Source: Paracoccus sp. MA (GTDB lineage: Bacteria; Pseudomonadota; Alphaproteobacteria; Rhodobacterales; Rhodobacteraceae). Taken from it: a stretch of DNA of 64,000 bases. The notes below the pieces were generated by a model. The model did not search any database. It had not been told where the DNA came from and saw nothing but the letters and a program-made list of their open reading frames with translations. Position 1 is the first letter of the stretch; each line of letters opens with the position of its first letter. Below, piece by piece: positions 8,601 through 16,815 of this stretch. The stretch is from contig NZ_CP087598.1 of the NCBI RefSeq assembly GCF_020990385.1, forward strand, positions 1-64,000, given 5' to 3'. The translations under genes and the position numbers were made by a program.

Positions 8601-10180
8601 GCGTCGGCGGTGCCGCCCAGCTCGCGCCCGGCCAGGGTCGAGAAGCGCCCGACATTGCGGTGCTGCGCGGTGATGTCGCCCGACAGGGTGATGCCGGTCC
8701 GCAGGCCCGAGACGGTCGTCTCGCCCCTGAAGCCGAAATCCTCGCCGTTGATGTTCATGCCCCACAGCCGCAGCGCATTGCCGGGGGTGAAGGCGAAGTT
8801 GAGGCCGCCGTTCAGCGTGTCACCCAGCGCCTGCGCCAGTCCGGGATCGGCCGGCGCCAGGTCGTCCATGCCGAAGGCGATCCAGCCGCGCACCTCCTCC
8901 AGCGCCTGCTCGGGGGTCAGCGCGATGCGGCCGCGCCCGTCCATCCGCAGCTCGGACAGCGCGATGTCGTCGCGGGAAATGTCGCCCACCACGCCCTTGA
9001 GCACCCAGCCCGAGCCCTGCGCCGCGTCGTAATCCAGCCGCAGGCTGCCCGAGCGCACGGTGGTCGGCCTGTCGGCCCAGGGCAGCCGCACCGGCAGTTG
9101 CGCAGCCCCCGCATCCTCGCCCAGCAGCAGCGTCAGATGCGCGCTTTCCGGCGCGCCGCGGCTGGTGGTGGCCAGGTTGCCGTCCAGCCGCAGCGCCTCG
9201 GTCGCCAGCCGCAGCGTCGGAATCACCAGCCGCCCGTCCTGCCCGCGCCAGCCCTCGGCCACCAGCTGGGACTGCGTGCCGAAAAAGGCGCGATGCTGCG
9301 GCGGGGCCAGCGCGGCCACATCGCCGCCCAGCTCGGCACGGAAGGCGGTGCCGGCAGCGCCGTCGCGCTCCTCTGCATCGACCGAGACGGTGCCGGTCAC
9401 GCGCGGCTGGCCGTCGGTCGCCAGCTGGATATCGGCGGCGAAATCCGACATCGGCCCTTCGCCGGTGATCTCGGCCCGCACGGCGGGGCGGTCGTGCAGC
9501 TTGACCGCATTCGCGAACAGCCCGTTGCGATCCTCGTCCAGCTTGAGATCGAAGCGCAGCACCCGGGTCTCGTTGGAAAAGCCCGCATCCAGCGCGAATT
9601 CGCCGCGCGGCCCATCCACGCGGTTGATCGTCAGCCTGGTCTCGCCCTCGCCGCCCGAGAGGTTCATCGAGCCGTCGATGGAGATCACCGCTTCCTGCCC
9701 GATCACCGGCTGGCCAAGCTCGACCCGGCCGACGGCGATGCGGGCGATGTTCACCCCCACCGGCAGCTGCGGCAGGGAAAATTCCCGCGCCTCGGCCTGC
9801 GGCGCGCTTTCGCCGGTGCCGGGCAGGCGCGGCAGGATGATGCGCTCGGCCGAAAGCTCGTTGATCTCGACCCGGCGGGCCAGCAGCGCCGAGCGGGTCC
9901 ATTGCATGGCGCCGTTTTCCAGGGTGATCCAGACGCCGTCGTCGTCGGCGATGGTCATGCGGTCGAAGGTGGCGCGCGAGGACAGCGCGCCGCGAAAGCC
10001 CTCGATCACCACCTGCCGGCCGGCGCCCGACAGCTTTTCCTCGAGGAAGCGGGTGATGAAGCCGCGGTCGTCCTCGACCTCCTGCGAGATCTCGGCGGCG
10101 GTATCCTGCGCCAGCGCGGCCAGGGGCGCGGCCAGCACGAGGCAGAAGGCAAGGATGAGCCGATAAGCCAGATCACGCAT
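5675..10180 (-). CDS. tamB: Translocation and assembly module protein TamB
   Basis: 1501 residues. An N-terminal hydrophobic segment (about 8-25) could be an uncleaved anchor or a signal peptide ending in ALAQ. The long middle is beta-rich, as in the AsmA-like/TamB tube that spans the periplasm and carries lipids or outer-membrane substrates. The last about 350 residues form the conserved DUF490 domain, ending in NLYTDVQVGG..GLFYERDY. Residues about 640-1035 hold four tandem units of about 99 residues (separate entry). It overlaps the stop of tamA (ATGA, 10180), so the two are co-translated and act as a pair. Confidence 0.93.
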   Translation of the reverse strand: MRDLAYRLILAFCLVLAAPLAALAQDTAAEISQEVEDDRGFITRFLEEKLSGAGRQVVIEGFRGALSSRATFDRMTIADDDGVWITLENGAMQWTRSALLARRVEINELSAERIILPRLPGTGESAPQAEAREFSLPQLPVGVNIARIAVGRVELGQPVIGQEAVISIDGSMNLSGGEGETRLTINRVDGPRGEFALDAGFSNETRVLRFDLKLDEDRNGLFANAVKLHDRPAVRAEITGEGPMSDFAADIQLATDGQPRVTGTVSVDAEERDGAAGTAFRAELGGDVAALAPPQHRAFFGTQSQLVAEGWRGQDGRLVIPTLRLATEALRLDGNLATTSRGAPESAHLTLLLGEDAGAAQLPVRLPWADRPTTVRSGSLRLDYDAAQGSGWVLKGVVGDISRDDIALSELRMDGRGRIALTPEQALEEVRGWIAFGMDDLAPADPGLAQALGDTLNGGLNFAFTPGNALRLWGMNINGEDFGFRGETTVSGLRTGITLSGDITAQHRNVGRFSTLAGRELGGTADAHIKGRYALLGKGFDVEAEVQGNDIRIGQEHADRMLAGQSRIELSARRDTAGINLRKLTVNARNLTAEAQGRLDSFSSTLTATIAMPDLSVADPDMAGSVRTEARVTGAAGTRKITLTGKAQDLVTGIAELDGALKGETDLLVEAAETQGSFEVQTLRLTNPQLDAEGRGNFAQGAMDATLNLSMPDLAVLGRGFSGGLTAEATAVEQDGARRIELTGRGTDLRFGQQDVDGALTGVTDLRLSAEQRGDEITVHGFNLTNQQMLATAQGRIAPSGTDMEGRVEIRSLASFGRGWRGALNAQGSFKDDGSGARRLDVTGTGTDLSFGQAQVDGALAGETRLALHGVERDGVFSIETATVDNPRLNLGAEGRVGQGATDLTATLRADDLRFLGRGFRGAVNASGHVQDQQGGGRQITASGAARGLGIGNPQADAVLAGETSFDLAAAQRPDGSLTVSRLRAGNGQFSITGDGNPTEGLNLDARLNDLGLLVQGFPGPATVAGTVRNTGRAYDVNLTATGPGNTQARVTGTAATDLSTADIAVSGSSNAAAANPFLRTRSIEGPLSFDLRLNGRPALESLSGRVALTNGRLAEPRFGLTVGSLNANADFNGGRIAVDLRGAVEAGGIITVSGPVNLVGDRQMNLDVRLSDVVLRDPNLYQTLVNGAINVAGTVGQGPMVSGRIDVGHTELRIPSTGLGGAKAIPDIIHRSERPPQRQTRAKAGLLEYPSEASRQAGMAAPPATPPANPARFDLLISAPSQVFVRGRGVDAELGGELRLTGNARQPVPIGQLELIRGRVDLLGKRFDMTEGLIELQGSLIPVIRLVAETVQDGITTRIIIDGEAQDPEITFESSPDMPQEEVLSQLLFGRGLDNISALQAAQLASAVATLAGRGGEGIVGRLRASTGLDDLDLATDDQGNVSVRAGKYLSENLYTDVQVGGDGKTKLNLNLDISQTLTARGSVDSEGESTIGLFYERDY
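7075..8262 (-). repeat. Four tandem units of about 99 residues inside TamB
   Basis: Each unit of about 297 bp reads roughly: TGxxxDLxxGxxxxDGxLxGET, a beta stretch, then DLxxLGRGFxGxxxAxxxV and a charged turn. Boundaries are near 8262, 7970, 7668 and 7366, and the last unit is the most divergent. A partial further unit lies before the first (near 8530-8262). The DNA copies are diverged, so this is an old protein-level duplication. Confidence 0.65.
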
Positions 10181-12066
10181 CAGAAAGCCTGCCCCAGACC
10201 GATATAGAGCTGCACCCCGCCCCCGTCGCCATCGCCGCCGCCGACCGGCGTGGCAATGTCGAAGCGCAACGGTCCGACCGGGGTGCGATAGCGGATGCCC
10301 GCCCCGGCCCCGGCCTGCCAGCCGCTGGCGCCGGACCAGGCGCTGTCTTCCCAGACCCGGCCGGCATCGGCAAAGACCGCCAGCCCGATGCGCTCGCGGA
10401 CCTGGATGCGGGCCTCGGCGGTCAGGGTGGCGATGGACATGCCGCCGGTGCGCACCGGGCCCTCCGGGCCCTGGATCGCCTCGACGCCCAGCGATTCATA
10501 GGAATGCCCGCGCACCGTGCCGCCGCCGCCGGACCAGAACAGATAGTCGCGCGGCGTTTCCTCGATCTCGGGGCCGACCACGGTGCCCAGCCGCGCGCGG
10601 CCCGCCAGGGTGAAGCGGTCATCGCGGCCGAAGCTGTAATAGGCCCGGCCCTCGGCCAGGATCTGCGCGCCCGAGCCGGTTTCCTCCTGCAGGCCGACGA
10701 AGGGGGTGATGCCGCCCGACAGCCAATAGCCGCGCTTGGCGTCGTTCGGCTCGTCCCGCTTGTCCCAGATGACCGAGGCAGGCAGCGCGAAAAGCCGGAA
10801 ATCGGTGCGGCCGCTGTCGTCGTCCACCCGCAGCGCCCGGTATTGCAGGGCGATGTCGGCAGTCAGCTCGTCGCTGGGGATCCAGGTGAAGCCCAGGCCG
10901 AAGGTGCCGGACTTGAGGTCGTAATCCTCTTCCTGCAGGCTTTCGACCTTGGCCAGCACATAGCCGGTGGTGTCGGCGGTGATGGTGGCGGGCCGGTCGA
11001 GGCGCAGTCCCAGGCTGTAGTCGCGCCCGGTATCGCCGCCGATATCCGAGACGCTGGCATCGACGCGCAGCCGCTCGCCGCCGCGGAACAGGTTGCGGTT
11101 GATCCAGTAGCCGGTCAGCGACAGCCCGTCGGTGCTGGAATATTCGAAGCCGGCGCCCAACCGGCGCAGCTTCTGCTCGACCACCAGCAGGTCCACGTCC
11201 AGCGTGTTGCCGGGGCCGATGTAATCCGCCTCGGTCAGGGTGATGGCCGAGAACACGCCCGAGCGGCGCAGGCGCTTCCTGACATCCTCGAGCTTCTCGG
11301 GGTCGAAACGCTCGCCCTCGGGGAAGCCGGCGATCTTGCGCAGCCGGCGCGGGTCCATGCGCTGGTAGCCGCGGATGGTCAGCTGGCCGAAGCGCAGCTC
11401 GGGGCCCGGCGCCAGGCGGATGCGGCTGTCGATCAGGTTGGTGGCGTGATCGGCGATGATCTGGGTATCGGCCACCTCGGCCTTGGCATGGCCGACATCG
11501 CGCCAGCCGGCGACGCCAGCGGTCGCGGCATTCTTCATGTCGCCGGTGCGGGCGATCTCGCCCCGGCGATAGTCGCGCGGCAGCTCGGTCCCCGGCGCCA
11601 CCGGCGCGATCTCGGCCCGGCTGTAGCGGAAGCGCGGTCCCGGCTGGACCGAGACCACCACCTTGCGCACCTCTCTGGGCGCATCGAGCGGCGCGATGCT
11701 GGCCGCCTCGACCCCGTCCAGGGTGATGTCGATGATGCCCGAGTAATAGCCCTGATCGTAGAGCACGCCCAGGATGCGGGCGTAATCGCCGCGCGCCGCG
11801 GCCAGCATGTCCTGCCCGGTCACCCGCCCCTCGTCCTGGGCGCTGACCAGAAGCGAGGTCTGCCGGATCGCCGGAAGCAGGGCGTCGTCGCCGCCATGCA
11901 CCTGAAAATCCAGATCGACGGGCGAGCGGTCATTGCGGTCGCCGCCGCCGAACCAGCCCGAGAAGGGCGAGGAGGAGGGCGAGGCCGAGGATTGCGCCCA
12001 GACCATGCCCGCGCCGGTTCCCAGCATGATTGCGGCAGCCGTTCCTGCCTTGATCCAGCTTTTCAT
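10180..12066 (-). CDS. tamA: Outer membrane assembly protein TamA (BamA/Omp85 family)
   Basis: 628 residues. A signal peptide covers about residues 1-24 (ending VWAQ). Periplasmic POTRA-type domains follow to about residue 270, for example LRRSGVFSAITLTEADY. A 16-strand Omp85 barrel then runs to a terminal Phe (GLGQAF), the usual outer-membrane signature. With TamB it helps insert autotransporters and other beta-barrel proteins and may move phospholipid. It is the first gene of a two-gene operon and ends in an ATGA overlap with tamB. The 91 bases upstream, up to the glk stop, hold no clear promoter. Confidence 0.92.
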   Translation of the reverse strand: MKSWIKAGTAAAIMLGTGAGMVWAQSSASPSSSPFSGWFGGGDRNDRSPVDLDFQVHGGDDALLPAIRQTSLLVSAQDEGRVTGQDMLAAARGDYARILGVLYDQGYYSGIIDITLDGVEAASIAPLDAPREVRKVVVSVQPGPRFRYSRAEIAPVAPGTELPRDYRRGEIARTGDMKNAATAGVAGWRDVGHAKAEVADTQIIADHATNLIDSRIRLAPGPELRFGQLTIRGYQRMDPRRLRKIAGFPEGERFDPEKLEDVRKRLRRSGVFSAITLTEADYIGPGNTLDVDLLVVEQKLRRLGAGFEYSSTDGLSLTGYWINRNLFRGGERLRVDASVSDIGGDTGRDYSLGLRLDRPATITADTTGYVLAKVESLQEEDYDLKSGTFGLGFTWIPSDELTADIALQYRALRVDDDSGRTDFRLFALPASVIWDKRDEPNDAKRGYWLSGGITPFVGLQEETGSGAQILAEGRAYYSFGRDDRFTLAGRARLGTVVGPEIEETPRDYLFWSGGGGTVRGHSYESLGVEAIQGPEGPVRTGGMSIATLTAEARIQVRERIGLAVFADAGRVWEDSAWSGASGWQAGAGAGIRYRTPVGPLRFDIATPVGGGDGDGGGVQLYIGLGQAF

Positions 12067-12157
12067 TGCCTGACTGCCCTGCTTCTGGCGGTTTTGCCGA
12101 AAGCATTGCAGGCCGCGTTAACAAAATCCAGCATCCCCGCCCGAATCCGGGCATTTT

Positions 12158-13081
12158 TCAGCGGATTGCGGCCAGACAGCCATGCAGCGCGGCCATGTCG
12201 TCCCGGATCACCCCGACCGGAACCGCCTGCGGAATCCGCGCCATCAGCGGGTCGGACAGGAAGGCCGCCTCGAAGATCTCGAAGCGGTCGGTGCAGGAAC
12301 GCGCCACGCTGCCGGCCAGGAACATCCCGTCCATCGGCATGAATCGCAAGGCAAGTTCGCGGCAGAACAGCCCGAACAGCCGGGCATAGAGCGCCAGCGT
12401 TTCCTCGGCCGCGCCATCGCCTTCGGCGGCGGCCGCGACCACGGCTTCCGCCCGGCCCTGGGCGCCGCCCATGCGCAATGCGTGCAGCCGGGCGAGACCG
12501 CGGCCGGCGAAAAGCTCCTCGACCGAATCGATGGCGCGGCCGGGCTCGCCCAGCGCCTCGGCCAGCGGAGCGGCCACCGAAAGCGGCAGGCGGGTATGGC
12601 CCTCTTCGGCCTCCAGGCAGGCGATGCCGCCGTCCGGCAGAACCTTGACCGCGCAGACGTTGAAGCCGGTGCCGGCATTCACCACCAGCCGCTGGCCGTT
12701 CGACAGCGCGCCCTGGGGCGCCGCGCGCAGGAAACCCGCCGCCTCGCCGTCCAGCGCCGGCGTGGCATAACCCAGCGCGATCAGGTCGTTGATCAGCCGG
12801 GCGCGCGGGGCGCCGGACAGCGCGCAAAGCCGCGCCTCGGAAAAGGTCCAGTCGCGGTTGGTCAGCCGCGCCTCGTCGCCCCAGACCGGGCCGGCGACGG
12901 CGACGCAGACCGCCTCGATCTGCGGGCTGCCCTGCTGGGCCAGGAACCTCGTCACCACCTCGTCGAAACTGGCATGGTCGTCGCCGCGAAACCGGGTGAT
13001 GGTCCCGGTCGCAAGCGCGCCGTCCCGCGCCAGCGCCATCCGCGCATTGGTGCCGCCCACATCCGCCAACAGGATCGCCAT
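12158..13081 (-). CDS. glk: Glucokinase
   Basis: 307 residues, close to the usual size for the Glk family (about 320). It phosphorylates glucose with ATP, feeding the Entner-Doudoroff pathway that is typical of these bacteria. The N-terminal phosphate-binding motif LLADVGGTNAR starts at residue 4. RLINDLIALGY carries the catalytic Asp, VNAGTGFN is the second phosphate loop, and MDGMFLAGSVARS lies near the C-terminus. No sugar transporter or regulator is adjacent; it stands between tamA and a secreted protein. A 5-bp hairpin at 12139-12152 follows the stop, but its T run is on the wrong side for glk. Confidence 0.92.
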   Translation of the reverse strand: MAILLADVGGTNARMALARDGALATGTITRFRGDDHASFDEVVTRFLAQQGSPQIEAVCVAVAGPVWGDEARLTNRDWTFSEARLCALSGAPRARLINDLIALGYATPALDGEAAGFLRAAPQGALSNGQRLVVNAGTGFNVCAVKVLPDGGIACLEAEEGHTRLPLSVAAPLAEALGEPGRAIDSVEELFAGRGLARLHALRMGGAQGRAEAVVAAAAEGDGAAEETLALYARLFGLFCRELALRFMPMDGMFLAGSVARSCTDRFEIFEAAFLSDPLMARIPQAVPVGVIRDDMAALHGCLAAIR

Positions 13082-13231
13082 GCTGCCTTCCCCCTTCGCC
13101 CGGCCTTGGTTCCGGTCCTTCTAAGCCATTCCAGCGAAAGCTGCTACCGCTCACATTCGCGGTCGGATCGGAACCTTTCGCGAACCCCGGCGGTTTTCCC
13201 TCGTCACCTGCGCAAGCGAAAGGTTGAGGCG

Positions 13232-13675
13232 ATGAAAACGACCCTGATCCCCCGCATCGCGCCCGTGCTTCTGGCGGGGCTTCTGGCCCTGCCGGCCCTG
13301 TCCGCGCAGGCCGCGATCCAGACCCGCGAGGAGAACGCCGCCAATCCGCGCGGCTGGTCCGCGGTCGCCGGCATGGACCCGCGCGCCGTGCGCGAGCTGG
13401 CCCGCACCCTGCCGCTGTCCGACGAGGCGGTGGACGACCAGCCCTGGTGCGACCGCAAGGCCGCGATCGAGGCGACCCTGCGCCACGATTTCGGCGAGAG
13501 CAGAATCGCCAGCGGCAGCCAGGGCACCACGCTGTGGGGCTCGGACCTGATGGGCACCTGGACGGTGGTCTTCGAGCGCCCGGACGCGACCAGCTGCGTG
13601 ATCGCCTCGGGGATCGGCTTCAGCGACCAGACCAGCCCGCAGGTCTTCTTCGTCAAGGCCGGGCTCAACGGCTGA
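13232..13675 (+). CDS. Secreted protein of unknown function
   Basis: 147 residues. A signal peptide is clear (basic MKTTLIPR, hydrophobic core, cleavage after LSAQAA near residue 27), so the mature protein is periplasmic or exported. Two Cys remain, in DDQPWCDRK and TSCVIASG, and could form one disulphide. The C-terminal half alternates beta-like strands (TWTVVFERP, VFFVKAGL). The ATG at 13232 has GAGG seven bases upstream. I do not recognise a domain. It is divergent from glk and 69 bases ahead of ahcY in the same direction. Confidence 0.75.
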   Translation: MKTTLIPRIAPVLLAGLLALPALSAQAAIQTREENAANPRGWSAVAGMDPRAVRELARTLPLSDEAVDDQPWCDRKAAIEATLRHDFGESRIASGSQGTTLWGSDLMGTWTVVFERPDATSCVIASGIGFSDQTSPQVFFVKAGLNG

Positions 13676-13685
13676 CCGCTTCGGT

Positions 13686-13714
13686 TTGCAGGACCGCGCC
13701 GGGAATGCTAAGGC
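13686..13714 (+). promoter_or_regulatory. Possible ahcY promoter
   Basis: TTGCAG at 13686-13691 and TAAGGC at 13709-13714 are separated by 17 bases, 30 bases ahead of the ahcY start. The -10 match is weak. The 69-base gap showed no fold I could recognise as an SAH or SAM riboswitch. Confidence 0.3.
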
Positions 13715-13744
13715 CGCGCCAACAGCACAAGGCGCGAGGGCCCC

Positions 13745-15136
13745 ATGACCGATTCCATCATCCGAGACATCGCCCTGGCCGATTACGGCCGCAAGGAGCT
13801 GGACATCGCCGAAACCGAGATGCCCGGCCTGATGGCGTTGCGCGCGGAATATGGCGAAGCGAAGCCGCTGAAGGGCGCCCGCATCGCCGGCAGCCTGCAC
13901 ATGACCGTGCAGACCGCCGTGCTGATCGAGACGCTGGTGGCCTTGGGCGCCGAGGTCCGCTGGGCCTCGTGCAACATCTTCTCGACCCAGGACCATGCGG
14001 CGGCGGCCATCGCCAAGGCCGGCATCCCGGTCTTTGCCGTCAAGGGCGAGACGCTGCCGGAATACTGGTCCTATACCGACCAGATCTTCCAGTTCCCGGA
14101 AGGCACGGCGAACATGATCCTGGACGACGGCGGCGACGCAACCATGTATGTGCTGCTGGGCGCGCGGGTCGAGGCGGGCGAGACCGGGCTGATCGACGTG
14201 CCGACCAGCGAGGAGGAAGAGGCGCTGTTCGCCCAGGTCAGGACGCGGCTGGACGCCTCGCCCGGCTGGTTCACCCGGCAGCGCGACGCGATCCGGGGCG
14301 TCTCCGAGGAGACGACGACCGGGGTGCATCGGCTTTACGACCTGCACCGGAAGGGGCTTCTGCCCTTCCCGGCGATCAACGTGAACGACAGCGTCACCAA
14401 GTCGAAATTCGACAACAAATACGGCTGCAAGGAATCGCTGGTGGACGGTATCCGCCGCGCCACCGACGTGATGATGGCCGGCAAGGTCGCCGTGGTCTGC
14501 GGCTATGGCGACGTGGGCAAGGGCTGCGCGGCCAGCCTTCAGGGCGCCGGCGCGCGGGTGAAGGTGACCGAGGTCGACCCGATCTGCGCGCTGCAGGCCG
14601 CCATGGACGGGTTCGAGGTGGTGCTGCTGGAGGACGTGGTCTCGACGGCGGACATCTTCGTCACCACCACCGGCAACAAGGACGTGATCCGCATCGAGCA
14701 CATGCGCGAGATGAAGGACATGGCCATCGTCGGCAATATCGGCCATTTCGACAACGAGATCCAGGTCGCCGCCCTGCGCAACCACAAATGGACCAATGTC
14801 AAGGACCAGGTGGACATGATCGAGATGCCCTCGGGCAATCGCATCATCCTGCTGTCCGAGGGCCGGCTGCTGAACCTCGGCAACGCCACCGGGCACCCCA
14901 GCTTCGTGATGTCCGCCAGCTTCACCAACCAGGTGCTGGCCCAGATCGAGCTGTGGACCAAGGCGGCGGAATACCGGCCCGGCGTCTATATCCTGCCCAA
15001 GGCGCTGGACGAGAAGGTCGCCCGGCTGCATCTGGACAAGATCGGCGTCAAGCTGACCACGCTGTCCAGGGAGCAGGCCGACTATATCGGCGTGACGCCG
15101 GAAGGCCCGTTCAAGTCCGAACATTACCGCTACTGA
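13745..15136 (+). CDS. ahcY: Adenosylhomocysteinase (SAH hydrolase)
   Basis: 463 residues, full length. It splits S-adenosylhomocysteine into adenosine and homocysteine using bound NAD, clearing the product inhibitor of methyltransferases. [20 protein letters not shown] is in the catalytic and domain-hinge region. The Rossmann motif [12 protein letters not shown] lies at about residues 256-267 and [10 protein letters not shown] follows. The C-terminus ends in the conserved KSEHYRY that completes the NAD site of the neighbouring subunit. The following HIT gene starts 30 bases after the stop and may share the transcript. Confidence 0.97.
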   Translation: MTDSIIRDIALADYGRKELDIAETEMPGLMALRAEYGEAKPLKGARIAGSLHMTVQTAVLIETLVALGAEVRWASCNIFSTQDHAAAAIAKAGIPVFAVKGETLPEYWSYTDQIFQFPEGTANMILDDGGDATMYVLLGARVEAGETGLIDVPTSEEEEALFAQVRTRLDASPGWFTRQRDAIRGVSEETTTGVHRLYDLHRKGLLPFPAINVNDSVTKSKFDNKYGCKESLVDGIRRATDVMMAGKVAVVCGYGDVGKGCAASLQGAGARVKVTEVDPICALQAAMDGFEVVLLEDVVSTADIFVTTTGNKDVIRIEHMREMKDMAIVGNIGHFDNEIQVAALRNHKWTNVKDQVDMIEMPSGNRIILLSEGRLLNLGNATGHPSFVMSASFTNQVLAQIELWTKAAEYRPGVYILPKALDEKVARLHLDKIGVKLTTLSREQADYIGVTPEGPFKSEHYRY

Positions 15137-15166
15137 ACTGGCGTGATCAGCCGGGGGGATGCCTGC

Positions 15167-15601
15167 ATGTCCGACGATTGCCTGTTCTGTCGCATCGCGC
15201 GCGGCGAATTGCCGGCGCATCGCGTGCATGAGGACGACGAGATCCTGGCCTTCCTGGACCTGCATCCCATCCGCCCCGGCCATTGCCTGATCATCCCCAG
15301 GCGGCATTACCCTTGGTTCGAGGACCTGCCCGAACCGCTGGCCACCCGCATCACCAGCTGCGCGCAGCGCCTCGCCCGCCACATGAAGGCGCTTTACGCG
15401 GTCGAGCGGGTGGCGCTGTTCTATACCGGCATCCATGTCCCCCATGCCCATGCCCATGTGGTGCCGATGCATCATGTGCATGACGTCTCGTCGCAGGCCT
15501 ATCTGCAGGACGGCAGCGGCAGCTTCTCGGCCCCGCCGCAGCTGCCGGCCGAGGAGGGCGAGCGGATCGCGGCGGCCCTGGCCCCGGCCTTCGCCGTCTA
15601 G
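15167..15601 (+). CDS. HIT-family hydrolase
   Basis: 144 residues. The histidine-triad motif HVPHAHAHVVPMH is complete (residues about 91-103), and the N-terminus DCLFCRIARGELPAHRVHED is typical of the HINT branch. Such enzymes hydrolyse nucleoside phosphoramidates or related nucleotides. I chose the ATG at 15167, which has a run of six G upstream, over a GTG at 15143. It lies 30 bases after ahcY; a link to adenosine metabolism is plausible but not shown. Confidence 0.9.
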   Translation: MSDDCLFCRIARGELPAHRVHEDDEILAFLDLHPIRPGHCLIIPRRHYPWFEDLPEPLATRITSCAQRLARHMKALYAVERVALFYTGIHVPHAHAHVVPMHHVHDVSSQAYLQDGSGSFSAPPQLPAEEGERIAAALAPAFAV

Positions 15602-15625
15602 GACCGCGCAAGCGCGCGGTTTCGG

Positions 15626-15653
15626 TTGATATTTGTCAGTCCGGCGCTAGGCT
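15626..15653 (+). promoter_or_regulatory. Candidate sigma-70 promoter for the DUF2853 gene
   Basis: TTGATA at 15626-15631, a 16-base spacer and TAGGCT at 15648-15653 lie 38 bases before the start. The -10 element matches that of two other candidates in this window (near 33298 and 35586). Confidence 0.45.
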
Positions 15654-15690
15654 TCCCCTCGGGATGAAACAGACCCGAGGGGGACGGAGC

Positions 15691-16032
15691 ATGAGCAAGC
15701 GCGACGATCTGATCGCCAAATACGCCGCCGACATGAAGGAAAAGCTGGGCGTCACGCCCGACATGGAGCTGCTGACCAAGGTGGTCATCGGCTGCGGGCC
15801 TTCGATCTACAATGCCGATGGCGAGACCGTGGCCGCATCCGACAAGGCGGAACTGGAGCGGATCAGGACCAACTACCTGGTGAAAAAACTGGGCCTGCCC
15901 GACGGTCCCGAGCTTTCCGCCGCCATCGACGAGGTGGTGGCGCAATATGGCAGCGCGAACCGCAACAAGTATCGCGCGGTGGTCTATTACCAGCTCTGCA
16001 CGCATTTCGGCAAACAGAGCGCCTATGCCTGA
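15691..16032 (+). CDS. DUF2853 family protein
   Basis: 113 residues, all-helical by appearance, without signal peptide or membrane segment. It matches the small DUF2853 family: MSKRDDLIAKYAADMKEKLG at the start, LLTKVVIGCGPSIYN in the middle, and NRNKYRAVVYYQLCTHFGK at the end. Function is unknown. ATG at 15691 preceded by GACGGAG. It has its own promoter-like sequence and is convergent with the hydratase-fold gene, with 78 bases between the stops and no obvious terminator. Confidence 0.85.
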   Translation: MSKRDDLIAKYAADMKEKLGVTPDMELLTKVVIGCGPSIYNADGETVAASDKAELERIRTNYLVKKLGLPDGPELSAAIDEVVAQYGSANRNKYRAVVYYQLCTHFGKQSAYA

Positions 16033-16110
16033 ACCTTGTGACGCAACGTCACGGCGGGGCCGGCGCGGCGGCTGAAACCGGTCCGCGCGCCGGCAGCGCC
16101 GGGGCTGGCG

Positions 16111-16728
16111 TCAGTCCAGCATCCGCTTGATCGCCGCGACCTGCTCGGCGCCGGCGGCGCTTGCATCCGCAGCCAGGGCCGCGGCCTCGTCCAGCAGCGC
16201 CTCGGGCGCGACCAGCCGGTCCACCAGCCCCCAGGCCAGCGCCTCCTCGGCGGGGATCTTCTGGCCGGCCATCAGGATCATCTTCGCCCGCGACGGCCCG
16301 ACCAGCGCCCGCAGGCGCGGCGGGTCGCTGGGCTGGGGCAGGAAGCCCAAGCGCATGACCGGATAGAGGAATTTCGCCCCCGGCACCGCCAGCCGCAGGT
16401 CGCAGGCCAGCACCATGCCCATGGCGCCCCCGGCCACTGTGCCGTTCAGCGCGGCGATGGTCAGGCAGGGCATCGCCGCGACGCGGGACGATAGCCGCTC
16501 CCATTCCGGGGACAGGGCCAGCCCGGCGCGGGCCTCGTCCAGATCGGCCCCGGCCGAGAAGACCGCGCCCTCGCCGGTCAGGATGACGGCGCGCAGGCCG
16601 GGCTCGGCGGCAAGGGCGTCGAAGGCGGCCGTCAACTCCGCCAGCATGGCGCCGGTCAGCGAATTCGCCTTGGCCGGGCGCGCGATGGTGATGCGCCCGA
16701 TTGCGCCGGTGAATTCCCTTGCGATCAT
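16111..16728 (-). CDS. Short enoyl-CoA hydratase/isomerase-fold protein, catalytically atypical
   Basis: 205 residues; the crotonase family is usually about 255-260. The crotonase core is clear: ARPAKANSLTGAML, VFSAGADLDEAR, AALNGTVAGGAMGMVLACDLR and AEEALAWGLVDRLV. The two catalytic Glu of true hydratases fall at GGAMGM and YPVMRLG and are not present. The protein ends at AAIKRMLD and lacks most of the C-terminal helical part. It may be another crotonase-fold activity. The start is the second of two adjacent ATGs; AAGGAGG lies five bases ahead of it. Confidence 0.75.
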   Translation of the reverse strand: MIAREFTGAIGRITIARPAKANSLTGAMLAELTAAFDALAAEPGLRAVILTGEGAVFSAGADLDEARAGLALSPEWERLSSRVAAMPCLTIAALNGTVAGGAMGMVLACDLRLAVPGAKFLYPVMRLGFLPQPSDPPRLRALVGPSRAKMILMAGQKIPAEEALAWGLVDRLVAPEALLDEAAALAADASAAGAEQVAAIKRMLD

Positions 16729-16815
16729 CATTCCCTCCTTGGACCCGCGCGCCGGCTGTGGCAGAAACCGGGCTGGCGTTTCAAAAGCAATTCTCGCCCG
16801 GAAAGGTGTTATGAA

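Noticed and set aside
6488..10207. Very long open frame opposite tamB (plus strand)
   Set aside because: It follows from high GC content and codon bias of tamB. The product is rich in Arg, Gln, Ala and Gly without domains.
12139..12158. Intrinsic terminator for glk
   Set aside because: The short hairpin has its T run on the plus-strand side, next to the glk stop, which is the wrong orientation for glk.
13676..13744. SAH or SAM riboswitch ahead of ahcY
   Set aside because: The 69-base gap contains no pattern I could match to either class. A covariance-model search would settle it.
13151..15481. Long open frame opposite ahcY and its upstream gene
   Set aside because: It is antisense to a well-recognised enzyme and has a His/Gly/Arg-rich product with no domain.
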